From Atherinomorus stipes (Eukaryota; Chordata; Actinopteri; Atheriniformes; Atherinidae), in assembly GCA_023101725.1 (NCBI GenBank), contig JALJCO010009074.1, forward strand, positions 585,001 to 649,000: DNA of 64,000 bases, read 5' to 3'. Position numbers and translations under genes: made by a program. Of the stretch, positions 13,638 through 25,987 are shown in pieces. Every line of letters begins with the position of its first letter. Within the stretch, counting starts at the first letter, position 1. The notes below the pieces were generated by a model that was given only the letters and a program-made list of their open reading frames with translations, had not been told where the DNA came from and searched no databases.

Positions 13638-14149
13638 CTTTCAAGTACCTGAATTTTGCCTGTGACGAGAACTTCAGTGAAACAGAAAGAAAACTGTAAT
13701 ATATCACAGGTCCTCTCTAGTATCAGATTCTGATTAAAAGATGGATGAAATCACTGTTACAGTTTCTCCTATTGGTTTGATATCAAGTTCAGTATCCAAA
13801 TTTTGACTTCTTAGTCTTTTTGGAGCCAGGAATGAGCCTTTAGACAAAACAGTGTGGATAACATAAAAGGTATTTAATGGGAAAAGTTCATTTTTATTTA
13901 TTTAGACTTTCATTTTAAAATAATCAAAGTAGGGGAGATTTACCACAGAACATCCCAGATTCTTCCTGCCTATGGGGACTGACTGGCTCTAGTTTTAGCG
14001 AGAGATGACTTCTAAGTTGGGGATAAGAGGTGGGAAAAATTTATTTTAAATAAATAAGTTCACGGTGATATTTCCTTTTATTTATCCCTTTATCTTCATG
14101 CATCTGGCTCAAGTGCCAACTTCTGGTGGCCAACAGTGAGGCCAATGTG

Positions 14150-14400
14150 GAAATCCAGAAAAATGTTAAAAAATTGTAGTTCTTTCTTCATTCGCTTCAT
14201 TGGCTGCGAAACAGAGCAAACCTCCGTAGATTCCCATGTTAAAAAGGCCACTTAGACTTCACAGCAGAAATTAACATGTTTACAGCCTGGTTCAAAAAAT
14301 CATTTGAGGTTTAACAGGGCAAGTTTACCTTCATGTCAACTGTGAGGGAGCGAATTTTTTTTTATAACTCATCCGTTTCGATGTTATTGACGACAAGTGA
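14150..14400 (+). repeat. Dispersed repeat F, partial copy
   Basis: Collinear with 51448-51700: both have 'gattcccatgttaaaaa' or a close variant, 'acttcacagcagaaat' and 'caagtttaccttcatgtcaa'. An inverted copy lies at 16119-18262. It is non-coding. Confidence 0.8.
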
Positions 14401-15720
14401 CACAACAAGATGTCGACGGTGGAACACGCCCAACTGGCGTAACTTTCAGTTCTTCAGACGTGACCGGATACGTCCATATTTTTTATAATCTTTGATCTGG
14501 CTGGATTTTGATGCGTGACTGCAGTCTGCTGGTGGCTGGGCAGGAGTTTCGAGACACAATGAATAAAAAATGTTATCAAATGGTTGGAATTCCAGCAAGA
14601 TTAAACAAAGATGCATACAAACACACCAATTCACAATTTCAAAGCATTGCAAGTTAAAGATGGAGTAGCAGTCTTTCTGGAAGGACCACAGTGCAGCGTG
14701 CGGCCCTAAAGAGGGGCTTTCCGGTGCAAACTGAGGCCAGGTGGAGCTTTTCCTGTTTTTACAGCCTCCTGAGGCAGTTTGCGTGTATTTGTGTGTTCAG
14801 TAAGCACTGGGCCACTTTCCCAGATGAGATTCTCTGCAGCAGGATAATCCCAGAGAATATGTCTTTCCTCTTCCTGTCACTCCCACCCTCCATTTCTTCA
14901 TCAGTCAATCCATCTGCACATAAACCGTTGCTCTCCCTCTCCCTCTCCCACCTTCGTTCACATCTCACCTCCCTCACAGCAGCAGCTTCCTCACTGACGT
15001 CGGCATCTCTCACCAGCTCGAAAGAAATGTAATGCAACTCACGTCATTGCCATTCTGATAATAGAAAAAAAAAATATATATAAAAACAGTCAATTTAGTA
15101 TGAATCATAATTTTGCCCCTGACTTTCATGTTCTGCTTGTTGTCAGCAGATTTAACTGGCCATCACTGATTTTTCAGATTCATTTTTCTTAATATTGCTT
15201 CTCTTTTTCATAAACACATTCAGTGCATGTTATGAATAACTTAATTCTAGCGAAATGATGAAAACCTGGCTGATTAATCCTTCCTGAATTACCCCTTCCC
15301 ATCATTTTTCTTAGAAGCACAGATATGCTGTTAAAACAGCTTTGGTGTTTTAAACTCTGGATTTGACAAGTTTAGAAAAACTGACTCTTTTCTGCTTAAG
15401 AAAACAGGATGAAATGTGACCTAAATGCTTCGGTAGTTAGTACTGTATATCCAACAGATGTCTCCTTGATCTGTATCCTCCGTTTATAGTTTGGACTATC
15501 TTGAAAGCATAATCTCTTGTGGTTTCAACAGCAGTTTTTTAAAAAAAAAATTCTTCTGAATCAACGGTTAAATTAAGGAATATTGGACTTAAAGCTAGAA
15601 AACACGTTCTATGCTATGGTTACAAGTGCATCTGGTGAGTATATGCCAGTAAAAAAAAAAAAAAAAAAGTGTATAAAAAAGGAAACATCTATACACACAC
15701 ATCTACAACCAACCAAACTA
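14401..15720. other. No gene; pyrimidine-rich tract
   Basis: Positions 14870-15010 are C/T-rich on plus ('ctccctctccctctccc') and give 90-113 codon chance frames on both strands. Poly(A) lies at 15651-15668. No domain was seen. Confidence 0.45.
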
Positions 15721-15732
15721 CACATTAGCCCT

Positions 15733-16083
15733 CAAGACCGCCTAAACTGAGACCAAGACCAGAGAGAATCAAGACCAAAACTAGTTCAGCTCGAGACCAA
15801 AGAAAAAACTAGTTTTTTGACAGTTTGCATGAGTTGTCAAACCTAAGCACCATGCTGGGTTCAGCTGCTTCGTATAAAAATGATTGTATTATTTGGTACT
15901 TGAATGGGGCGCTTAGTGATATTTATAAAAAACACAGCGCCTGCCTGAATATTATAGGTTACAAACAACTTCAAGACAGCTCGGCCAGTCCGAGACCAAG
16001 ACTAAACACTACCGAGGCTGTGACAATACCAAGACCGCGAAAAAGTGGTCCCAAGACCGGACTTGAGAATGCAAAGTCTACCA
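15733..16083. repeat. Dispersed repeat with 'gagaccaagacc' motifs
   Basis: Repeated 'gagaccaagac' and 'caagacc' units occur at 15750-15806 and 15991-16062, separated by an AT-rich core. This resembles a common fish dispersed repeat. It is non-coding. Confidence 0.4.
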
Positions 16084-16195
16084 TTTTCATAGTCATATGC
16101 TTTCTTTATACTTGAAATGATGCAGCAAATGATTGACAGCCAAGCTAAATGCTAACCGTGCTCATCCGAAGTGAACACGAACTTAAGATAGGCGG

Positions 16196-17318
16196 TAGGG
16201 ATGTAACGATATTAAAATTTCATATCACGGGTATTGTGACCAAACTGATCATGGTTATCGTTATAATCGTGGTATTATTAAAATACCCCACTAGCATCTT
16301 TAACAATATCCATAATGGATCTAGATTTCTACTTTGTCATTTTTAAAAGGGGAAATATCCCTAGAGTACTGTCCACATGGGTGCATTTGCTTCTTTTCCA
16401 CCATGTTTTCATAAATGAAATAACTGGGACTGCTGCTGCTTTTCCAGGCAATGAGCAGCATCACTGAGTTTTTCAAAGTGCAGTAATCAGTCACGGTTTC
16501 AACAATAATTTAAATTTGAAATGGTATTACTAATTGAGAATCAGCACCTCCAAATCCGAGACCATGGTCCTCGCCCGGAAAAGGGTGGAATGTCCTCTCC
16601 GGGTCGGGAGTGAGGTCCTGCCCCAGGTGGAGGAGTTTAAGTATCTCGGGGTCTTGTTCACGAGTGAGGGAAAAATGGAGCGGGAGATGGACAGACGGAT
16701 CGGTGCGGCGTCTGCAGTGATGCGGACTTTGCATCGGTCCGTCGTGGTGAAGAAGGAGCTGAGCCAGAAGGCGAAGCTCTCGATTTACCGGTCCATCTAC
16801 GTTCCTACCCTCACCTACTGTATGGCCATGAGCTGTGGGTCATGACCGAAAGAACGAGATCGCGGGTACAAGCGGCCGAAATGAGTTTCCTCCGCAGGGT
16901 GGCCGGGCTCTCCCTTAGAGATAGGGTGAGGAGCTCAGTCATCCGGGAGGGACTCAAAGTAGAGCCGCTGCTCCTCCGTATAGAGAGGAGCCAGATGAGG
17001 TGGCTCGGGCATCTGGTTAGGATGCCCCCTGGACGCCTCCCTGGTGAGGTGTTCCAGGCACGTCCCACCGGGACCAGACCCCGGGGGAGACCCAGGACAC
17101 GCTGGAGGGACTACGTCTCCCGGCTGGCCTGGGAACGCCTTGGGATCCCCCCGGATGAGCTGGCGGCTGTGGCCGGGGTGAGGGAAGTCTGGGCTTCCCT
17201 GCTTAGGCAGCTGCCCCCGCGACCCGATCCCGGATAAGCGGAAGAAGACGGTACGGTACGGTAAATTGTTGGGAATTTTATCATGGTTAATCAGTTTATC
17301 AGATATCGTTACATAACT
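16196..17318. mobile_element. hAT-like element interrupted by a LINE
   Basis: The left end 'tagggatgtaacgatatt' and the right end 'agatatcgttacataac' are inverted repeats. The interior repeats 'tatcacgggtattgtg' and 'ggttatcgttataatcg'-like motifs. It sits inside repeat F and contains the LINE at 16535-17263. Confidence 0.75.
16535..17263 (+). mobile_element. 5'-truncated LINE, reverse-transcriptase C-terminal part with one frameshift
   Basis: Reads STSKSETMVLARKRVECPLR, VEEFKYLGVLFTSEGKMERE, then after a frameshift VQAAEMSFLRRVAGLSLRDR and LVRMPPGRLPGEVFQARPTG, ending LPPRPDPG. This is the C-terminal part of the pol protein of a jockey/CR1-group non-LTR retrotransposon that is abundant in teleosts. 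A 4-5 base insertion near 16819 ('tactgtatggcc') shifts the frame; otherwise it is open to the stop at 17237. The 3' end is the short repeat 'acggtacggtacggtaa'. G/C content is far above the surroundings, consistent with a recent insertion. Confidence 0.93.
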
Positions 17319-17467
17319 GCCATTATGCGACTTTGCTACAGGCTGAGACCTTCCTGGGAGCATGCAGGGAGCTAACTATTAGCATCCATTGCTAAAACCG
17401 GCATCCGGTCTGCCGCCTGTCATTCAAAAGGACACCCCCCTAATCATGTGTAATTTCAAGATTAATC

Positions 17468-17980
17468 GTGCATTCCAGTTGTCTCAGAACTTGTTTTTCT
17501 GAAGTAAATCTTTGAGGAAGTGACATTCACTCGTTTTTTTGAGATACGAGCTCGTAACTTGCAGAGGACCCCCAGATTGTAGCCTTAAAGATGGCTGTGT
17601 CCAGCACCATTGTTGTGTTTATCAAACTTCTATAAAAGATATTTTCTGGTCACAAGTTTCATGTGTAAACAGCACCAAGTTGTTATTGTTGAATTTTATG
17701 TTCTGTATTTTGTTTTGTTTTTTCTTTAAAACGCAGTGTGAATACATGTTTATTAAACACAAACTGAAATTGGCTGTTGTCGTCATGGTAACAATGTTAG
17801 AACGTCTGTGTTCATTTTCCAGCTGGAAATTTGTTCATTTCTAGCTGTTCTAGGCTCACAAATAGGCTGTTTTGGAGATTTCTATATTTTCCCTGAGTTG
17901 GTGCAACTGGAACGTAAAATACCTGGTAATGACGCCACCAACTCGCATCTGCTCGGAATCCCGAGACAACTGGAACGCAC
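17468..17980. mobile_element. MITE, 513 bp, with ends 'gtgcattccagttgtctc'
   Basis: Left 'gtgcattccagttgtctcag' and the complement of right 'cgagacaactggaacgcac' match at 19 of 22 positions. It interrupts repeat F: the host sequence around the break can be read from the copy at 51660. It carries no recognisable transposase. Confidence 0.8.
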
Positions 17981-18270
17981 CATAAATAACATCTAAATGG
18001 ACGAGTTATAAAAAAAAAAAAAAATTCACCCCCTCACAGTTGACATGAAGGTAAACTTGACTTTTTAAACCTAAAGATCTTTTGGACCGGGCTGTAAACA
18101 TGTTGGGTCTAATGGGGATTTGCTCTGTTTTGGAGCCAGCCCCTTGCCGATGAAGAGTGAGGTAACTAACTGGGCCTTCACTTTTCTCCAGCGTAGTTTC
18201 CCCCTTGGTTGACACCCAAGACCATTTTTCTAAAGCCGTTTTCACTTTGACAGAAAGTGATGCTACAAGC

Positions 18271-20292
18271 ATGATGAAGCAGGGCAGACTTCGTTTATGG
18301 GTAAAGACTCAAAACTGAAATATTATGACAATATTTGCACTTTATTTTATAGAGATAAGTGCACAAAGTAAGTTTCCGTGTCATGTAGACAGCACTGTGC
18401 TAGTGTGATTAATATTTTTTACACAGATGAAACAAAAGTGGATACATTTGTCCATAATGTTCGATGTCGTGCTTGTCAAAAAGTGAGTGCAGCAGCTCAA
18501 ACACCTCATAAACGGTTTAGCAGCCCCAACACTTGGAAACCTTGCAGACAGTGTGTTGTTCATGAACTCTACCAAAGTTTTCTTTTGTTAAATGTGAGAC
18601 AATCTGACCAACAGAGAAAGCTTAGCAGGAAAGGGATCAGACGATCAATCACTAAAATCTAAAACGAGAAGAATCAAGATGTTACAATGCCACGTTTGAA
18701 GGCCAGACCTCAATTTAACACAACATAGTATGACCTGAAGAAAGCTGTGGATAAACAAAAGCTACAAACTTGAAATGGGCTAAAGCAACTTCTTAAGGAT
18801 GGACATTTTTTTTTCCCACAACACTGCGAAACGAAACAGAAACTCATGACTTGCTGCTACTTTGACAAGCGAATCATAGTGTGTGCAGTTTTTTCACATG
18901 CTGCCTTTGCAGAGTGAAGGCAAGTTTTACTTTTTGATGTGGTGAGGACCAGGTGCGTCTTTATCATACCAGAACATATAAAACCGTAGAACTGAAAAAG
19001 CGTGCAGCTTCTTTTTAACATGGCTGTGCATAATCAGACTTAGACATTCAAAATCTCTTTCAGCTTACTACACTTTTTTTTTTTTGCAACACAAACCATC
19101 TGATGGATCTTCACATCCATCCCTGACCCTGCTGTAACTTGTACTACATATCCAGCAGGTACCAGACGTCCCCAATAAACTGCAGCAGTGGTACATTCCA
19201 ACATTACAGCCTCTATAAACACATTTGCTGGGTCGAGTATGGGTCAGGGGTACTTTCTCTGCAAGGTGCGTCCCTTAACGTGTCCAAGCGTCTTCATAAG
19301 ATACTGAGGCGATACAGGGAAGCATGCTACAGAGTGAGACACTGAAAGAAACGGAGAGATGAATCCTCAAGGACAAACAACTTCTATTTTGGTCTCAACT
19401 TGGCTGTCTGACAGAAAGCTCAACATAGTAGCACTGTGTGTGTATATATGTCGGGGGGGGGATTAAACAAAAAAGAAACTACCTTAGTTAGAAAAAAAGG
19501 AGTGGCCTTCAAAGCAACAAGAGAGGAGGAACAGATGGGAGATGGAAAGCAACTGAGGGAAGAAAAAAAGTTTCAGTGGATGGTTGGTCCTGTCCTTGAC
19601 AAACAGCAGCTGTGTGTGGGGAGCTCTTCATCCATATAAAGCTCAGCCACACTCAGTTTGACCTGCCAGAGCAGAAATCCATACTTAATCATCACAACAA
19701 CGGCCCCCTCAAGACCCTGCCTTAGAGACAGTGTGCTTGTGTGTGTAAGAGTGCACAGTTGATATTAAATGGGTCTGCCACTCCATGATGTGTTTTTACT
19801 TCATAAAAGACTACAATATCGGAGTACGTCATAAAACTGTTCCAGCAACAAAGGTTAATAGACAGACGGCAAAGTTGATGAGGTTAAAAGGGTATGCATG
19901 TGCTTATTTATCCATTTTAACTGTATACTTTTTTATGAGATCTGGTTAAACAGATTACATCTGACTGATAACAATCTTTATTGGCTTGTAGATGTAACTC
20001 AGCCGAGGTCACGCTTAAAAAACAGGGAGCTGAATACAGCTGTGAAAGCCAAAGAAGAACTAGAAGTGTATTTTCATCTGGAGTAAAGCATGACATCACA
20101 CACTGTCTGTGTGTCGATCTCCCGCCCTGCGTTCCTCTGAGCCCTTGCCCCCCCCCCGATTAAAGGCCACAGCCAGTGAGCGATGGCAGTGGAAAGCGAA
20201 AAGGAGAACAGAAAGAAACCTTCGCCTGAAGAGGACCAGGATATGATATTACATAGTCTGAGGAAGTTGTCAAGAAAGGAGGTGGAACTGGG
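18271..20292. other. No gene seen
   Basis: AT-rich with short chance frames. Poly(T) lies at about 19073-19085. No domain or clear transposon ends. Confidence 0.5.
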
Positions 20293-20766
20293 TTAAAGGG
20301 CCCATATCTCAAACAATTCTTTGATATCTTTATGTCACGTAGGAGTCATGGTTCAATCAAATCTGACCCCCTCTTTTTTCCCTTCTCTATCAAACGCACT
20401 TCTGAGTGCGTCACGCTGTTGAGCAAGCGTGCAGCCGCAGCTTTCATCATTTCTCGTATTTACCGGTGTTGAGCAGGACAGCGTGCTCAGTGGAGTCGTC
20501 TCTGGAGCAAGACAGCGTCTCAGAGCGGCGCTTGTTAATCAGGTACGGAAGTGGACACTGTTCTGGAGTGACCAGCCAGTGACGTACAAATAAAATGCTG
20601 AAGTCAGGCCAGTTGTAAAAAAATGCTTCATTTAAAAGTTTTAAAGACTCGCAATAACCACAGAGTTGGTTTTTATGGGCATTGTTGGTCTCTCTGTAAG
20701 TTAAAACACCCAGAAGACCACTTCAAGCACTTGGAAAAGTTTATTTACACAATATGGGACCTTTAA
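20293..20766. mobile_element. MITE flanked by TTAA, 474 bp
   Basis: The left end 'ttaaagggcccatat' and the right end 'atatgggacctttaa' are inverted repeats with one or two mismatches. Both include TTAA, as expected for a piggyBac-type target, though this is inferred. It is non-coding. Confidence 0.65.
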
Positions 20767-20804
20767 CATTGGCCTTGCATTTCCAAGGTAGAGAGAACTA
20801 CAAG

Positions 20805-21140
20805 TAGGGCTGGCACAATTAGTCGATTAATCGACTTATCGTCAACTATCAAAATAGTCAATGACTAATGTCATAACTGACCGTTTATAAACTTTGTTTT
20901 TCCTCTCAAAATTGCCTCTGTACCTTCTGCTGTCTGCCTGGTCGGCTTCTCTTAAATGGTATATTGACATAGAAACACACACACACACACACAAACTAGT
21001 CAAAATTTGGGAAATGTTTTTTCATTAGATTCAATGAGAAAAATGTCCAAATATTTGACTGGTACTGTAAATATGCTACAGTTTACGTCTGATCTGATTA
21101 GTTGACTAATCAATTATCAAAATCGTTTGTGGCAGCCCTA
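20805..21140. mobile_element. hAT-type MITE (family A), 336 bp
   Basis: Ends 'tagggctggcac' and 'gtggcagcccta' are inverted repeats. Flanks 'actacaag' (20797-20804) and 'actatgag' (21141-21148) match at 6 of 8. The interior has 'agtcgattaatcgac' motifs and a (CA)n tract at 20976-20993. Related sequence occurs at 23960-24966 and 56689-58057. Confidence 0.85.
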
Positions 21141-21236
21141 ACTATGAGATGAAAGATGGCTGTAGTATGACTCTTCTGGAAAGGTTAGTAACAACGCAGT
21201 CAATTGTCTGTTCAGTGTTCAGTAATGTTAGGCAAA

Positions 21237-21242
<6 letters not shown>

Positions 21243-21281
<39 letters not shown>
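21243..21281 (+). repeat. (GA)n microsatellite
   Basis: 39 bp of uninterrupted GA repeats. Confidence 0.98.
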
Positions 21282-21283
<2 letters not shown>

Positions 21284-22969
21284 TTTTAAAACGGATATTT
21301 GTGTCTGAGTTTCAAGTGTTTGATGTGTTTTCTGTGTGCGGAGCATGTGTTAAACATGCTACTTCCTTTTCTTCCTTTGTGAACAAACTGGCCAAAGAAA
21401 CAAAGCACAACAAGATATCTTTACCTTTTTCGATAAACCATTTCATTTTATGGAGCACCAATGTTTCCACCAGGTGTGGATGCAGGCAGGCCAGTTTGGT
21501 TTAGCAGGACTTACAGAATATCATTTGATTTTTTAAAGAAATGCCAAACTTTCACTTTGTGCGCACGTACAGTCCAGAAGACTCAGTCTGTTTGGGGACT
21601 CAGCTTGGCTGGTGGCGGGGGTGGTCTTTGGGACAGAGATTGCATTCATGTTGCACCATAGCCGAACGAGCCGAACCTTTTGAATACTGTAATGTTCCCA
21701 ATCTCAGGTGGCGCAAGGTTCTCATCATTTCGGTTTCCTCCGCAAAACATAATTTTTTGCGTACTTTCGAGGAGCTGGGATATACTTTCAATCAATCAAA
21801 AGATCCAAATATTTAATAAGATTAAAGCTTTTACTTTCTTGCCACTCCACGTCTGACCACGAGCCATCTTTATAAGTACTACACTCCCACACGTGTTTGT
21901 TGTCATATTGTTTACCCACAATGCCCAGCGTTTTACCCACAATGTCAATGCAGTTTGTAGTCCACTTCTGTATTTTGTCCACTTGAACTGGACAGAGACC
22001 TGCATTTGTAGGCGGACCAAGTCTGCTTGTTTGTTCCGGATCACTGTCCGTTTGCGCATTCACAACTCCCCCAAACAAAGCGGACTTTCTCAGCAAATAT
22101 TCTCTGATTCGAATCAAAAAAGCTTTGTGAATGTGCCCTTTGTTGAAAAGAATCTTGGTTCTAGAGAAGCCAGCAAAATTTCTGAACCTTGTTTCTTGGA
22201 TTAAAAGAAAACCAGCATAGGTTTTAAATCTGTTGCGCTACTTCACTTAGAAATCATCGACTGCCTAATCTTACTCCCCCTGCACACATTCAGTGTGTCA
22301 TTAGCCATAAAAATTCATTAGCTCAGCCTGTTGTCTTCTCAGTGAAGCTAATGTCTCAAGTTTCTAGCTTCAAAGATTAGCAATAATTACAACCAAATAA
22401 CTGAATGAGCTGGCAATATATCTAAAGCATGCTGATGAAGGAAAAACACGCGACACCTGTTGCATCATCACTTCATTACATGCCGTTCTAAATGGAACAT
22501 CTTGCACCAAAAAATGCAACATTTTTCTCTACGCCCAGGGAAAAATGAGCGCTTTCAGTCTAAACGTAACACAAACAGAGCAACCTTTCAGGCACCAGGA
22601 GATATTTTTATCTGCATAGCTTGTTGGGCAACAGCAAGTAAGAGACAGGAAAACTCTGAGCTGTTGATGCGGGGAGCCATGAAATACTCTTACCAGCTAA
22701 TGAGGGTTGTGAATACCCCAAGGCATGAGGGGAACATGCTGGCTAAACCCACCATCTTTTTAACTTGCTCCTGGGTTCTCTTTTTCTACACAACACAGGA
22801 TCTGTGGTATTCCTGGGCAGGTTGTTATAGAAGACTTATGCTTTCATTTCCTAATTTCTTTCCTCTGCCTACATCAAATGCACAAGACTGATGCAGAAAA
22901 ATAGATAAACAAACATTTTAAAAAGGGAAGATGCATGTGCATTTCAGCCTCTCTCTCCAGGAATGAGTC
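21282..22969. other. No gene; possible old element at about 21590-22135
   Basis: A long chance frame at 22460-22891 (143 codons) has no domain. The stretch 21590-22135 carries 'tttggggactc' and 'actcccccaaac' near its edges and may be an old inverted-repeat element, but I could not define its ends. Confidence 0.35.
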
Positions 22970-23168
22970 AGGCAGGAGTCTTGCAGTGTGCATGTCCACA
23001 AGTGTGTATGTGTGTCTGTGGATGCCAGATCAGAGGTGGAATACAGCTCAATTCCCCCAGCAGCAGAGGCGGACCGTGCTCAGCTGAACGTAACCGGTTG
23101 TTGGGGTTAGCATGTAGCTGTCTGGACATCTTGGAGCCTGAGACAACCCTTCCTGCACTGCAGAGATT

Positions 23169-23191
23169 ACACACACACACACACACACACA
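23169..23191 (+). repeat. (AC)n microsatellite
   Basis: 23 bp of AC repeat. It lies directly before the dispersed repeat at 23192-23432, as also happens at 48040. Confidence 0.95.
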
Positions 23192-23432
23192 GTCTGGTTT
23201 TCTATCCCTGTGGGGTACATCCATTGACATAATGCATTCCCTAGCCCCTTACCCTAAACCTAACACCCATAACTGATTGCCTAAACCTAATCCTTGCCCT
23301 AATCCTAACCAAAACCCAATCTTGTCCCTCAAAACGGGGTTTGGACCCGTGGGGACCGGGAAAATGTCCCCACGAAGGCAAAACGTCCTCCCGGTGAGGG
23401 TAAAATACCAGAAATGGTCCCCATAATGTAGC
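23192..23432 (+). repeat. Dispersed repeat with 'ccctaaacctaaca' core, copy 1
   Basis: Near-identical over long blocks to 48061-48262: 'cattccctagccccttaccc', 'cacccataactgattgccta', 'gaccgggaaaatgtccc'. It contains interspersed 'cctaa' units that look telomere-like but are not tandem TTAGGG. Confidence 0.85.
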
Positions 23433-24116
23433 ATAAACGCGCCCACAGTAGCAATGATGCACGCAGACAGGTTCGCACTGGAAGATTCAGGTCAATGATA
23501 AAACACACAGTGAGGCACAAGCAGGAGGAGAGATCTTAAGAGACAATAATCATAAACAGATTATTTTACAAGCATTCCTCATGCTTCTGCACGGTTCCCC
23601 TTTCACTCTCCACTGAGCTGTGTCTTGTGATTGTTTTAGTGTGCATCTGTCTCTCCACCAACCACCTATCGCATAAAACACACACACACACACGCATGCA
23701 TTATTCCTCCATGGCAGGAAGTAAAACAAACTGCAGAAGCTAACGAGTCCCTCCACACGATTCACTCAACCTTCACCCAACCTTTGCTCTAATTTTGCCA
23801 CCCAGCACATTTTACTGCAGAGACAGGTGATCTAGAACAACAGTCAGCCCTTCCTTTACACCCACTCAAAGATAATTCTGCTAAACCTCCTCAGCAGCTT
23901 CTGCTAGAGTCCTGCACCCATCTACAGCTGCTGCTTGAGGCCACAATGTCTCAACTTCTGGAGGTTTGAGAAAGCTGCCTTGTCTGCTTTTCTGTCTGGC
24001 AGCTTTTCTTGAATTGTATACTGACATTAGGGCTGGGCGATGATCTATATTGCGGTATAATCTGAAGTATGTGCAGTAACGATATACTGTATGGTGACAT
24101 TTTATTTTCCTCAATA

Positions 24117-24117
<1 letters not shown>

Positions 24118-24149
<32 letters not shown>
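24118..24149 (+). repeat. (CA)n microsatellite
   Basis: 32 bp of uninterrupted CA repeats. Confidence 0.97.
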
Positions 24150-24150
<1 letters not shown>

Positions 24151-24223
24151 TTCTGAACATACTCACATACCAGATACATTGCACCAGAACGAACACTTCA
24201 AAAAAGTATAGAAAGCCGTTTTG

Positions 24224-24440
24224 AAAAGGTGCCATGACATCAAATTTCACTTTTCTGGGGTTTTGGGGGTATAATATGATCTGTTGTGCACTGATGAGGC
24301 CATGTGAATGTCCAGAGTGAGAATCAAAGTTCCTGTTTATGTCTGTCAGCTTTGTTTCTTTGTTCAAAAACGGTTGAATCAGACAGCAGCTTTTTCTACG
24401 TAGTTCTATCATTCTTCGTAATTCATTTGCTGCAATATGT
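24224..24440 (+). repeat. Dispersed repeat G, copy 2
   Basis: Collinear with 7761-7965, as described there. It lies within the hAT element 24028-24780, so it may be a further nested insertion or part of that element. Confidence 0.7.
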
Positions 24441-24966
24441 CTGGTTTCTATTCCATTAATGACTTCATCCCCACGGAACGCCATGCCTTCAGTTCTGTTA
24501 TTGGCTTGTGATGCAAATTTCCACCCAGAAATGTCCCGAACACACCAAAACAAAGGGAAAAAGCTAAACAGAGTCAGGGGGAGAGGGAGTTACAAACAAA
24601 GTCACCGCCACACGAGAGTAGAGGCCCAAATGTACGGAATGAGAAGATTTCACTTTTACAAGTCTAGTGTTTATTTTCAGGAGGAAAACTCCGGATTCTA
24701 CCTTTAACGTGTGCCACAGCGGTAGACCGGTAAATCTCTGCCGGTGGCCAATTTCATAACGTTTCTACCGCCCACCCCTAATTGACATAAACACACACCA
24801 CCAGAAATAAGTTTGGACAAGTTTTCCCATTAGATTCAATGTAAATGTGTCCAAACTTTTGACTGGTTCTGTAAATATGCTTCAACTTTCATAAGATCCG
24901 ATTAGTCGATTAATCCCCAAAATATTGGTGACTATTCGATTGTAAAAATTGTTTGTGGCAGCCCTA

Positions 24967-25987
24967 GCACACATGCATCTCAGTTACCATCAGGACATTT
25001 CAGCATCAAGAATTAGAGAAGAGAGCCGACTTTCTGCAGCTGGAATGGCAGATTTTCCTGATTTCACAAAAAGGCTTGTTTACATTCCCTTTGCTCCATT
25101 ACCAGAAACCAAAGGAGTGTGAACAAAAGACAGTTCCTCAATGTGATCACTGAGATTTGCCTTAGTGATGGAAAACTACCTTTACTGGTCTTTGCCGACC
25201 TTCACACGCTGCAGGATATCAGATGTCCGCCTCCATCTGCCTACAACAACAAGCCTGGTTTGTGCTCATTTCCTCCACATTCTCACTTTTCCCCAAATGC
25301 CATATGCAACTCAGAAAAAGACTTTGAAACTCTTTGAATCTTTTGAAGCTAAACATTCATAATCTCACTGCAGCCCGTGAGTTTAAAGGTTGGGATGAAA
25401 CGGCAACATGAAGTCTGTTAAACTACAAATAATTTCTTATTTAAGAAGAGAAAGCAATATAACAGCATACTCTGCATACCCAGATTACCTCTGGCAATAT
25501 CAACTGACAGCCTCTCTGCGTGCCAGCAAAGCCATTTGTTGTTTCGGTCTTGCAACTTGAGTCAGAGGCCCAAAAAAAAAAAAAGTCCACAATATAATGA
25601 AAGATCTGTGTGAGAGGAAGAAAGGAAGACAGAATGAGAGAGTTGGGAAGGCTGCACATTACTGGGACCAGCAGACATCTGCGAAGCTACGTTTGACTGA
25701 TTGTTGATAACAGGAATGATTTAGAGACTCATTGACTGTTTCACCGTCCTGATTTTAAATGATATTTTCAGTGTACAGGCCTGTTTGTTCATTGACTGAG
25801 CTTGGGGGAAAAAAATAAAAAATAAAAGCGAAAATGTAAACTAAATATGAAAGCAAACTTCAGCACTGCATGAAATATGATCTTAGTTTCTTTGTGGGTA
25901 AAGACAGACATGCTGCAGGACCAGCACCTAAGTTTCTTGTATGAGGACAGACAGGCAGGACAAATGATGTGTGACGGAATTTCACCA
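24967..25987. other. No gene seen
   Basis: AT-rich with short chance ORFs only. Poly(A) lies at about 25572-25583. Confidence 0.5.

Larger units (their letters stand above)
16119..18262 (-). repeat. Dispersed repeat F, inverted copy broken by two insertions
   Basis: The pieces 16119-16195, 17319-17467 and 17981-18262 align in order with the complement of 51448-51940. Shared blocks include 'ctacaggctgag', 'ttcaagatta' and 'ttgacatgaaggtaaacttg'. The gaps are filled by a hAT element (16196-17318) and a MITE (17468-17980). Confidence 0.8.
24028..24780. mobile_element. hAT-like element nested in family A, 753 bp
   Basis: Ends 'tagggctgggcgatga' and 'taccgcccacccct' plus 'a' are inverted repeats. 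Flanks 'actgacat' (24020-24027) and 'attgacat' (24781-24788) match at 7 of 8. It contains a (CA)n tract at 24118-24149 and copy 2 of repeat G. Confidence 0.8.
23960..24966 (+). mobile_element. hAT family A copy, split by another hAT element
   Basis: The left piece (23960-24027) and right piece (24781-24966) are collinear with 20930-21140, ending 'gtttgtggcagccct'. The two pieces rejoin at 'tgacat' when the insert 24028-24780 is removed. The 5' terminal repeat is missing. Confidence 0.7.

Noticed and set aside
22460..22891. 143-codon ORF on plus
   Set aside because: No motif, no promoter or splice context, irregular composition. A chance frame in intergenic sequence.
23245..23320. Possible interstitial telomere repeats
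   Set aside because: The 'ccctaaacctaa' words are irregular, not tandem TTAGGG, and belong to a dispersed repeat found again at 48110.
23951..24553. 200-codon ORF on minus
   Set aside because: It runs through a (CA)n tract and three different repeats, so it cannot be one protein.
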